A stretch of 64,000 nucleotides of DNA from CAYTLW01 sp964438735 (GTDB lineage Bacteria > Myxococcota_A > UBA9042): the NCBI GenBank assembly GCA_964438735.1, contig CAYTLW010000015.1, positions 30,885 through 94,884 on the forward strand, read 5' to 3'. Position numbers and translations under genes: made by a program. Numbering within the stretch: the first letter of the stretch is position 1; each line of letters starts with the position of its first letter. The notes under the pieces were generated by a model, which worked only from the letters and a program-made list of their open reading frames with translations, searched no databases and was not told the origin of the DNA. Shown here one piece after another: positions 30,201-37,035 of this stretch.

Positions 30201-31525
30201 TTGCACTTGCCGGCCTTGCAGACGTCCACGGTCGTGCAGGGATCGCCGTCGTCGCAGCCGCCCTCCTTGGGCACATGGAAGCAGCCCGACTGCGGCGCGC
30301 AGCCGTCGTTCGTGCAGCCGTTGTCGTCATCGCATTGCTTGCTGGCCTGGAATCCCTTGCCGACACACTTGCCGCCGACGCAGGTGTCGTTGGTGGTGCA
30401 GGCGTCGGAATCGTTGCAGGAGTCGCCGTCGGCCACCGGCGTGGGCTCACAGATGCCGGTGTTGGGATTGCAGGACCAGTTCTGGCAGGTGTTGCTGCCG
30501 CTGCACTTCAGGGTGCTGCCCTTGCAGGTGCCCAAGACGCAATTGTCGCCGATGGTGCAAGGTTTGCCGTCGCTGCAGGCGGTACCATCAGGCGCCGGGG
30601 CGACGGTGATCTGGGTGGTGATGGGGTCGCATAGAATCTGCTCACATGCAGACTTGGGTTGCGCCTTGGCGATGAGTTCGCCCTTGCACTTGCCCTTCTG
30701 ACAGCTGTCGTTGTCGCTGCACTTGCTGCCGTCGTCGCAGGTGGTGCCATCGGTGATCGGCGGGAAGTTGCAGCCGTCGACCTTGTCGCACTTGTCGGTT
30801 GTACACGGGTTGCCGTCGTTGCACTTGAGCGGCTGGCCAGCCAGGCATTTGCCGGCGTCGTCGCAGGTGTCGTCTACGGTGCAGGCGTCGCCATCGGCGC
30901 AGTAGATGCCCGCTTTGGCCGAGGTGTAGGTGCAGCCGGTGGCCGCCGCGCACTTGTCGGCGGTGCAGTCGTTGTCGTCGTCGCAGAGGTCTGCCGCGGC
31001 GGGGTCGCCCAGGCACTCCTTGAACTGGCATCGATCGTCGGTGGTGCAGGCGTTGTCATCGTCGCACGGACCGTTGGCGTTCTTGGTGCCACAGGAGCCG
31101 TCCACGTCGCAGAACGCGGCCACACAGATCGGCTGGGTACCGCAGTCCAACTTGCCGGTACACTTGCCATCGGCCGTGCACGCGTCGTCGGTGGTGCACA
31201 CCTTGTCGTCGTCGCATTTCAGCCCGACGGGCGCGGGCTCGATGGCGCATTGACCCTGCTTGCAACGCGCGGCCAGGCAACCGCCCACAGCGGCCACGCA
31301 GTCATCATCGGACTCGCAGACCCCGGCATCGACGGGCGTGCCGCCGACATCTGGCTGACCGCCAGCGTCCGATGTCACGTCGGCCGGGCCGGTGTCGCTG
31401 CCGGCGTCTGCCGCGGTCCCGCCCTTGCCCTTGGCGTCATCGCTGCAGCCGGCGCACGAGGTCGCGATTATCGCGCACACGAGCCCGGCGGCCAGAGTTC
31501 CCCACCCTCTGAACTCCCACCTCAT
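24269..31525 (-). CDS. 2418-residue cysteine-repeat lipoprotein, jelly-roll-like C-terminus
   Basis: A giant secreted lipoprotein (signal peptide with candidate lipidated Cys24 or Cys27). After a short Asp/Gly linker, residues about 60-1890 consist almost wholly of units of 20-25 residues of the form CDDGxxCTxxDxCxxGxC. I count more than 40, the later ones as CDADxxGCTVxDxC variants. Each unit resembles the Dictyostelium CTDC repeat. Residues about 1900-2418 hold three beta-rich modules, each ending in a similar strand plus cysteine (LALAGGC, IAIAGKC, LRFVCK), suggestive of MAM- or CBM-like jelly-rolls. An adhesive stalk with binding heads is the natural reading, but untested. GGAGG precedes the ATG. 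The octaheme cytochrome gene lies 126 bases upstream. Confidence 0.88.
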   Translation of the reverse strand: MRWEFRGWGTLAAGLVCAIIATSCAGCSDDAKGKGGTAADAGSDTGPADVTSDAGGQPDVGGTPVDAGVCESDDDCVAAVGGCLAARCKQGQCAIEPAPVGLKCDDDKVCTTDDACTADGKCTGKLDCGTQPICVAAFCDVDGSCGTKNANGPCDDDNACTTDDRCQFKECLGDPAAADLCDDDNDCTADKCAAATGCTYTSAKAGIYCADGDACTVDDTCDDAGKCLAGQPLKCNDGNPCTTDKCDKVDGCNFPPITDGTTCDDGSKCSDNDSCQKGKCKGELIAKAQPKSACEQILCDPITTQITVAPAPDGTACSDGKPCTIGDNCVLGTCKGSTLKCSGSNTCQNWSCNPNTGICEPTPVADGDSCNDSDACTTNDTCVGGKCVGKGFQASKQCDDDNGCTNDGCAPQSGCFHVPKEGGCDDGDPCTTVDVCKAGKCNGGDKACADTNPCTHDSCDAKTGDCLHKTFIGPCDDGDPCTGGEQCVDGKCAGSDVVCNDDNTCTTDICDSKAGCTYIPKAGGSPCDDGCGCTSNDVCDAGKCKGQGSCSPCNSDIDCLKLDDGNPCNGVIRCMPGGGSCGSPKVCAVDPQTVVDCGATGDECSAALCNPSTGKCSTKFKPAGTPCTTPSKCLVDKICDKKGGCQGTPLKCDDNNPCTNDSCNPKAGCIFAPKKDNTACDDGNACTKVTSCKAGTCTGPNNCQCKGDADCIKYDDGNLCNGIVKCTAGLCVADTKSVVKCTPLAGKPCQINTCEPGTGKCVGKPAAGGAKCDDGDACSLLETCTGGKCVASGKVDCSDGIACTIDVCDKTFGCGNAPVADGGKCSDGNPCTEKDSCNKGKCAGKLLNCDDGNPCTINTCIAGKGGCAALVAPKAECDDGNPCTNGDACKQGKCESTPVDCDDGEGCTVDACDGKGGCKHVQVAGKDCDDGDACSFGDFCDKAGKCVGKGQVCDDGNSCTIDKCIKGKCAVVPVAGQPCDDGDKCTEKDACDGSGACKAVPLVCEDNNPCTVVVGPCTAKNGCAIVQSDGINCNDGDTCTTKDTCSGGGCQGVKLNCDDSNPCTLDECVADKGCVIKANPCNDANDCTFDKCDPPKSPAAPKGTGKGCLHEALNGKKGCTDGTACTKDGTCKGAKCQVELKTCNDDDTCTTDSCDPEKGCIYLPDASTSTVCDDGDACTTDLCDGKGKCVGSKKTCDDGNPCTQDNCHKLKGCLVADLANGVGCEDDDPCTKGTVCQGGFCSGGKVTCPLCPGGQDAECAIFDDNNLCNGAWKCVPDKKGGKAGKCQPFPDPVICDTTGDKPCQKNVCDSLTGKCGVKQLINGSKCDDGVRCTVGDTCQGGSCTSGVVADCSALIDDCNKADCVEDPSSKVGYSCVQLPKTGTVTCDSDADGCTASDKCDNGKCIAGKLIDCEGVGGPCEVATCNSTGKSSFTCKTQPAKDLAPCDDGQKCTHGDFCKAGQCVAGLGEPNCGHLNSFCAKGICDPKANGGTGACMPKSLNEGKGCDADNNGCTVNDSCVKGKCVPGALPDCSNKVSACSLGACQTKGATFECIGTPVNENKPCEADKDGCTVGDRCSSGECTPGKLMDCSKFDGNAGCLVGTCISLGNAFGSCKAVPAKTGTLCDADGSGCTVDDKCNKDGACQTGKLVDCLAFAGSCATGACKSTGIDSFTCTGKPKTDGSKCDADGDGCTVGDACKAGKCIAGPAPNCKDKAKGACILGGCKNKGSDKFLCLAVPKADGDTCNADNNGCTKGDACVGGSCAKGALVTCKEFQGLCASSICKSEGETKSKCLVTAKESYPLLVPAQACKPSEKPPKCPFGYECSPLNVKLDEGSCTSTKSVHCDDNNPCTESDQCAKGECMPGKAKACDDDDGCTLDSCMLGKCDHKPMVGCTKCIDENWDATVMSKEGIILPPGWVTHASDPKYVAFTSTDKNTWNNSKRALRIQWKGPGDDPKGQPRSQTWLLYRRLYLKEGAPATLSFRLLTNFSNESCTFDSLEVRVNNQVVWERCDNSKQIDLVDGWERISLDLSAWAGAAIDLEFRVLAGTSDKDTGLIDIDSLALAGGCGPACLGVGFEDRRRFIVDGKPEPPRIPQPWKMEASAPSWASWTVDKKSGHAGKASLVAKWSGSPPGGKAQKVAFTVPQIQPASGDVLHYALQATSLGDQSCKGDRLTVSIAGQVVDQRCASQPTWQVHTIKLGPWAGKTIDVRFEALSSATKSASANFRVDDIAIAGKCSYTCFAESFDTNGFADWATTSQDVANIRFQLSQTQVKSKDNAAYGWHNEFVKDGKAATLIAREVKGGRFLIPVLGASYSYYANVFMDTDICAAGAGQDGHPLAVSLQRPDEPFLEQDPNEDVDSESWAMGVHCKSTSGWQLMSGTANPETNGQALVPAIELRRNNKVKKTKAYFDNLRFVCK

Positions 31526-31651
31526 CTGGCCTCCATGTTCACATGCCGCGTGACGAGCAGCGCCCGAATCGTGCGACTGCTCCGGACGATATCGCTTTCA
31601 TCTTGCGCGATCCCCTCGCGCGGGCGCAAGCACACGCTCTCGGAGTGTGTC

Positions 31652-32980
31652 TCAATCCGCCAGCGACTTGGTGTGATAACCCATCGAAGTGGCGCCCAGC
31701 GCCTCATCTGTTTGCACGCTGGCCGTCCCCCCTTTCCGGTGACAGCTCTTGCAGGCCCAATCGATGGTGATCCAGGGCATGGCGGTCTTGCCGTCGGCGC
31801 TGAACTGCTTGGCCCCGTGCAATGGGTTGATGACGAAGAGATGGGTTCGGATATCGCCCGTCCACTTGCTGGCGTCGCCCGCGGCGGTGCGACTGATGCG
31901 GGGCATGTGACATTCCACACACTTGATGACCTTCATCTTCTCTGACTTCTGGTTGAGGTCGTAGTTGATGTGGCAGTTGGTGCACGCCAGGCGGATCCCT
32001 TTGAGCGGGTTGAGCTTGTCGTCGACGTTGCGGGCGCTCTTATGTGCATCGTGGCAGTCGATGCATCGCATCGCATGCTTCTTGCTCTGGAACAGCTCCT
32101 CGTACTGGCCATGATGGCGGATGAAGCCGCCCGACGCGTCAATGGACTCCACATCGCCACGCGAATGGCAGCGGCCGCACGCTTCGGCAGAGCGGTCGAT
32201 GTCAGCTTTGACCAGCCAGGGCGCCGCGGAATGTACGCTGCCTGGACCGTGGCAGGCCTCGCATTGCACGCCCGTGGCGTTGAAACTGCCGGCCATGCCC
32301 TCGAGGCCATCCTGGTGCTTGCACGAACCGTCGCCCACCGGGCACGGGACCCAACCCGTTGTGTGGCAGCCGCCGCAGGTATAGGCCTTCTTTTCGCCAG
32401 CATGGTACGGGACCCACTCCGCCGGGCTGCCCACAACAGGATTGGCGAAGTTCCACTGGGTCTTGTCGCCCGCCGCCCCGGTCACGATGTAGCCCTTGTT
32501 GTCTACGAAGCGCACCTTCCAGCCATAGCCGCCGATGATGTAACTGATGTCCGTCCACGGCATACCCAATGGTGGGTCGGGGATGCCGCCGGTGAGGCCG
32601 TCGTAGGGCAGGGACTGCGGCTTCGTGCCGACGACCTTCGTGAGCTTGTAGGGGTGGCCAGAGAGCTTGAAGGTATCGCCATGGTCTCCATGGCAGGAGA
32701 TGCACTTGGCGCTGCCTACATATTGCGGCACCACGGGGCCGGCGTCTTTGCCCGGGTCTCCCTTGTCTCCCTTGTCTCCCTTGTCCCCCTTGACCCCCTT
32801 GTCGCCGTCATCGCCCTTGTCGCCCTTGACCCCGTCATCGCCCTTGTCGCCGGCGACGCCCTTGTCACCAACGGCCCCGCCTTCCCCAGGAGCGCCGACC
32901 TCGCCGGCCGACCCTTCACAGGCACCCAAAGCCAGGCACGCGGACAAGAGCAGGGTGATCAGATGAGGGCACGACTTCAT
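31652..32980 (-). CDS. Collagen-like octaheme cytochrome c lipoprotein
   Basis: A 442-residue lipoprotein (lipobox LGAC, Cys21). Residues 26-79 are 18 uninterrupted Gly-X-Y triplets rich in GDK, a collagen-like stalk encoded at 32744-32905. Eight CxxCH heme sites follow: CISCH, CGGCH, CEACH, CGRCH, CIDCH, CTNCH, CVECH and CKSCH. The CEACHGPGSVH context resembles cytochrome c554-type multihemes. It is presumably an outer-membrane electron-transfer protein held off the membrane by a triple helix, which would make it trimeric. GAGGA precedes the ATG; an upstream in-frame start would spoil the signal peptide. It lies between two giant cysteine-repeat genes, and the forward one diverges from it. 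Confidence 0.92.
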   Translation of the reverse strand: MKSCPHLITLLLSACLALGACEGSAGEVGAPGEGGAVGDKGVAGDKGDDGVKGDKGDDGDKGVKGDKGDKGDKGDPGKDAGPVVPQYVGSAKCISCHGDHGDTFKLSGHPYKLTKVVGTKPQSLPYDGLTGGIPDPPLGMPWTDISYIIGGYGWKVRFVDNKGYIVTGAAGDKTQWNFANPVVGSPAEWVPYHAGEKKAYTCGGCHTTGWVPCPVGDGSCKHQDGLEGMAGSFNATGVQCEACHGPGSVHSAAPWLVKADIDRSAEACGRCHSRGDVESIDASGGFIRHHGQYEELFQSKKHAMRCIDCHDAHKSARNVDDKLNPLKGIRLACTNCHINYDLNQKSEKMKVIKCVECHMPRISRTAAGDASKWTGDIRTHLFVINPLHGAKQFSADGKTAMPWITIDWACKSCHRKGGTASVQTDEALGATSMGYHTKSLAD

Positions 32981-33213
32981 GGCGTCCTCGTGGCAAGCGC
33001 CGCGCTCCCGCCCAACGGGCTCAGGAGGCAACACACCCTGTGTAGAATGAGGGATTTCGGCCGATCGCGGTCCTGATCTGCGTCAAGCACGCCACGCACT
33101 CGCTCATCCGACGGTTCCCCAAGATGGCGCCCGCCGCCTCTTTCTTGTCCGGCTTGGGGGCGCCGGATACCATGACCCCCCACCAGCGCCGCAATCGCGG
33201 CGGCGGAGATGTC

Positions 33214-36200
33214 ATGCCTGCGCGACCCCACGCTGCCCTCTTCGGTTCCAACGGCGGTCTGCTCGTCGCGACACTGCTCGTCGCACTGGCGTTCCCTGCG
33301 TGCAGCGCCGACGAAGAAGGCGGCGGCACCACCCCGGCCACCGATAGTGGCGGCGCCAGCGATGGCGGCGGACTGGCGGACGGCTTGCCGACTCCGGTCT
33401 CTCCCACCGAGGCCATCGATGTCTACGCCTGCCCTGGCGGACATCTCTGCGCCTGCGGCGCCGACGAAGACTGCAATTCCGGGCACTGCATCCCGGGATC
33501 CGAGGGCAGCATCTGCGGTGAACCCTGCGCGCCAGCGTGCGGGGCAGGCCAGATCTGCAAGTGGTTGCACAAGGGCGGCAAGGGCACGGCGATCTGCGTG
33601 GCGGTCAGTCAACTGGTTTGCAATCCCTGCAAGAGTTCTGCCGAATGCCGCACTTTCGGCCACGACGACGCGGTCTGCGTCGACTACGGCGCTGCCGGTC
33701 GATTCTGCGGCGCCGCCTGCACCGGTGATGTGGCCTGCGGCGAGGGCTTTGTCTGCACGATGGTGCCGGTGCTGGAGGGCGGTGAGTCCATGCAATGCGT
33801 GGCTGCGGCGGCAGCCGGCGCACCAGCGGGCAGCCTGGGCGCGTGCACCTGCAACCAGGCGGCCAAGGACCAGGCCCTGGCCACCGATTGTTACCAGAAC
33901 GGGCCCGACAAGGGCGCCCGCTGCTGGGGCACCAGGGCGTGTGGCGCCGATGGGCTCAGCGCGTGTTCTGCGGTCAGCGCCAAGACCGAAGTTTGCGACG
34001 GCGTCGACAACGATTGCGATGGCGTGGTGGACGAGGTCACCTGCGGGGACGACAACCCCTGCACCGCGGACTCCTGCGCCGGCGCCGACGGCTGCAAGCA
34101 CACCCCCATCGACAAAGCCTGCACCGACAACAAGGCCTGCACGGTCAACGACAGCTGCAAGGCGGGCACCTGCGTGCCCGGACCGGACGCGGTTTGCGAT
34201 GATGGCAACGCGTGCACCAAGGACAGCTGCAGCGAGCCCGTCGGCTGCAACACCGTGCCCGACGCCGCTGGCGCCTGCGATGACGGTCAGGCCTGCACCC
34301 AGGGCGATGGCTGCCAGGGCGGCAAGTGCATCGCCGGCACGGCCAAACAATGCGATGACAGCAAGCCCTGCACCCTGGACGGCTGCGATCCCACCACGGG
34401 CGACTGCAAGAACACCTGGACCAAAGGCCTGCCATGCGACGATGGCAAGGCTTGCACCCACACCGACCTCTGTGGCGCCGACCAGGACTGCAAAGGCAGC
34501 GCGGTCAATTGTGATGACGGCAATGTGTGCACCGACGACGCCTGCGAGGGGGCCTCGGGCTGCACCCACAGCGCCAGCCAGTCCGGTGCCACCTGCGACG
34601 ATGGCGATCCCTGCACGGGCACCGGCAACTGCAGCAGCGGCGTCTGCCAGGCCGGTCAGGCCAAGGTCTGCACCACCAACAAGACCTGCTGGACGGCCGC
34701 CTGCAACCCGGCCACCGGCCAGTGCGTCGAGGCGCCTTCGCCCAGCGGCGCCGCCTGCGATGATGGCGATGGCTGCACCGGCGGCGACGTCTGCACCGCT
34801 TCCAAGTGCACCGGCACGCAGAAGAATTGCGACGACGGCAAGCCCTGCACCACCGACTCCTGCGACAAGCAGTCAGGCTGCAAGAACGTCACCAAGGCCG
34901 ACCTGGCCGTCTGTGACGATGGCGACAAGTGCACCGACAACGACCTGTGCGTCGCTGGCGTCTGCAAAGCCGGGCCCAAGACCGAATGCGACGACAAGGA
35001 TCCTTGCACCACCGACAGCTGCGACAAAGCCAAGGGTTGCGTGACCGCACCCGCCAACGACGGCATCGGCTGCGATGATGGCGACGCCAACACGGGGCCC
35101 GACACCTGCTCCGCGGGCAAGTGCAAGCCCGGACCCAAACTCAGCACCTGCAAGGCCGACGTCGATTGCGACGACAAGGACGCCTGCACCGACAACAAGT
35201 GCGACACGGGCACCGGCAAGTGCAGCAATCCCACCAAGACCGACGCCAAGTGCGACGACGGCGACGCCTGCACCGCGGGTGATAAGTGCGGCGACAAGGA
35301 CGGCAAGGCCGCCTGCCTGCCGGGCGCGGCGACCAAGTGCGATGACGGCAACGGCTGCACCACCGACAGTTGCGATAGCAAGACCGGCTGCAGCAACAAG
35401 GCCGTCACCGACGGCGTCAGCTGCGACGATGGCGCCAAGTGCACGCCCAGCGACACCTGCACCGCCGGCAAGTGCGTCGCCGGCAAACCGGTCGTCTGCT
35501 CGGAGTACAAGGCCTGCCAGATCAACGCCTGCGACAAGGCGACCGGCAAGTGCGCCTTCACGCCCCAGAAGTCGGGTGACGATTGCGACGACCAGGACAT
35601 CTGCACGGTCGGCACCCAGTGCAAGGACAACGCCGGCAAGCTCGAGTGTGTCGGCGGCACCAAGGATGATTGCGACGACAAGAACGTCTGCACCAAGGAC
35701 AGCGCCACCTGTGACCCGCAAAAAGGCTGCACCCATGACCCGCAATCGGGCGGTTGCGATGACGGCAAAAAGTGCACCCAGGGCGACGCCTGCAAGGATG
35801 GCAAGTGCAGCGGACAGGCGAAGAATTGCGACGACAAGAATACCTGCACCGCCGACAGCTGTGACGAAGCCAAGGGCGGCTGCCAGTACAACAACGCCGA
35901 AGAGGGCGCCAAGTGCGACGATGGCGATGCCTGCACCACCACGGACGTCTGCAAGAGCGGCAAATGCGGCGGTACCCTGCCCACGGCCACCGTATCGCGA
36001 CTGGCGGGGTCCACTCAGGGCGACGTCGATGGCAGCGGCAAGGCAGCCGCGTTCACCCTGCCACAGGGGCTGGCCATCGATGGCGCGGGTGACGTCTGGG
36101 TCGCCGATGCTGGCAAGCACAAGATCCGCAAGGTCACCGCCAAGGGCGTGGTAACCACCGTGGCCGGTCTCGGACTGGCCGATCACAAAGACGGTATCGC

Positions 36201-37023
36201 GCTCCTGGCGCGCTTCCGCGGTCCGACGGACATCACCTTCGACGGCGCCGGCCTGGCATATGTGGCCGACCGCGCCAATCACCGCATCCGCAAGATCGCT
36301 GCGGATGGCACCGTATCGACCCTGGCCGGCACTGCTGAAAAACCCGCGGCCGGCAAGGATCCGGTCGGTGGTCATGCCAACGGCAAGGGCGTGGCGGCGA
36401 AGTTCAACTACCCGACCGGCATCGTCTGGTCCAAGGGCTACAACGTGCTCTTCATCGCAGACCAGGACAACCACCGGATCCGCAAGGTCGAGATTGACGG
36501 CACCGTGGCCAACTGGGCAGGCAACGGCTCTGCCGGCGCCAAGGACGGCTCCGGCGCAGCTGCCCAGTTCAACAAACCCAGCGGTCTGGCCATCGACGCC
36601 GCCGGCAACAACCTCTACGTGAGCGACCTGGGTGGCCACCGCATCCGCAAGGTGGATTTCCAGGGCGTCGTGACCACCGTGGCCGGCTCCGGCAACGCCG
36701 GCCTGTCCGACGCCAAAGGCGTATTGGCCCAGTTCAGCAGCCCCTGGGGCATGAGCCTGGACGTGGCCGGCAACCTGCTGGTCGCCGACAGCGGCAACAA
36801 CCGTATCCGCAGCATCAAGCTCGCCGACGGCACCGTGACCACCTACGCAGGCAAGGGCCAGGGCAAGACGGATGGCCCCGCCCTGCAGGCGCTCTTCGGC
36901 ACGCCCACCGCCATCGTCGCCGACGGCAACGGCAACGGCTATGTGGCCGACAGTGCCAACTTCTGGATCCGGCTCATCGCCGACCCGTCCAAGGCCTGCG
37001 TGGCCAAGACGAAGGGCGACTGA
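33214..37023 (+). CDS. Cysteine-repeat lipoprotein with NHL beta-propeller
   Basis: A 1269-residue lipoprotein (lipobox AFPAC, Cys30). A Gly/Asp linker and a first cysteine region (about 70-260) are followed by about 25 CDDGxxCT/CDDKxxCT units (about 270-920), of the same type as in the two other giant proteins here. Residues about 925-1260 are NHL repeats: LPQGLAID, DVWVADAGKHKIRKV and four or five similar blades that should form a beta-propeller for protein or carbohydrate binding. ATGs at 33124 and 33172 are possible alternatives, but the one at 33214 gives the cleanest signal peptide. Divergent from the octaheme cytochrome with 233 bases between, so the two could share a control region. 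Confidence 0.88.
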   Translation: MPARPHAALFGSNGGLLVATLLVALAFPACSADEEGGGTTPATDSGGASDGGGLADGLPTPVSPTEAIDVYACPGGHLCACGADEDCNSGHCIPGSEGSICGEPCAPACGAGQICKWLHKGGKGTAICVAVSQLVCNPCKSSAECRTFGHDDAVCVDYGAAGRFCGAACTGDVACGEGFVCTMVPVLEGGESMQCVAAAAAGAPAGSLGACTCNQAAKDQALATDCYQNGPDKGARCWGTRACGADGLSACSAVSAKTEVCDGVDNDCDGVVDEVTCGDDNPCTADSCAGADGCKHTPIDKACTDNKACTVNDSCKAGTCVPGPDAVCDDGNACTKDSCSEPVGCNTVPDAAGACDDGQACTQGDGCQGGKCIAGTAKQCDDSKPCTLDGCDPTTGDCKNTWTKGLPCDDGKACTHTDLCGADQDCKGSAVNCDDGNVCTDDACEGASGCTHSASQSGATCDDGDPCTGTGNCSSGVCQAGQAKVCTTNKTCWTAACNPATGQCVEAPSPSGAACDDGDGCTGGDVCTASKCTGTQKNCDDGKPCTTDSCDKQSGCKNVTKADLAVCDDGDKCTDNDLCVAGVCKAGPKTECDDKDPCTTDSCDKAKGCVTAPANDGIGCDDGDANTGPDTCSAGKCKPGPKLSTCKADVDCDDKDACTDNKCDTGTGKCSNPTKTDAKCDDGDACTAGDKCGDKDGKAACLPGAATKCDDGNGCTTDSCDSKTGCSNKAVTDGVSCDDGAKCTPSDTCTAGKCVAGKPVVCSEYKACQINACDKATGKCAFTPQKSGDDCDDQDICTVGTQCKDNAGKLECVGGTKDDCDDKNVCTKDSATCDPQKGCTHDPQSGGCDDGKKCTQGDACKDGKCSGQAKNCDDKNTCTADSCDEAKGGCQYNNAEEGAKCDDGDACTTTDVCKSGKCGGTLPTATVSRLAGSTQGDVDGSGKAAAFTLPQGLAIDGAGDVWVADAGKHKIRKVTAKGVVTTVAGLGLADHKDGIALLARFRGPTDITFDGAGLAYVADRANHRIRKIAADGTVSTLAGTAEKPAAGKDPVGGHANGKGVAAKFNYPTGIVWSKGYNVLFIADQDNHRIRKVEIDGTVANWAGNGSAGAKDGSGAAAQFNKPSGLAIDAAGNNLYVSDLGGHRIRKVDFQGVVTTVAGSGNAGLSDAKGVLAQFSSPWGMSLDVAGNLLVADSGNNRIRSIKLADGTVTTYAGKGQGKTDGPALQALFGTPTAIVADGNGNGYVADSANFWIRLIADPSKACVAKTKGD

Positions 37024-37035
37024 GGCCGTCGTCGC

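Noticed and set aside
24269..31525. Repetitive DNA that might be a CRISPR array
   Set aside because: Repeats are degenerate, codon-phased and encode continuous protein; there are no unique spacers and no cas genes.
31636..31654. Imperfect CACA-CTC/GAG-TGTG hairpin after the octaheme gene
   Set aside because: Bulged stem, no T tract; may be chance.
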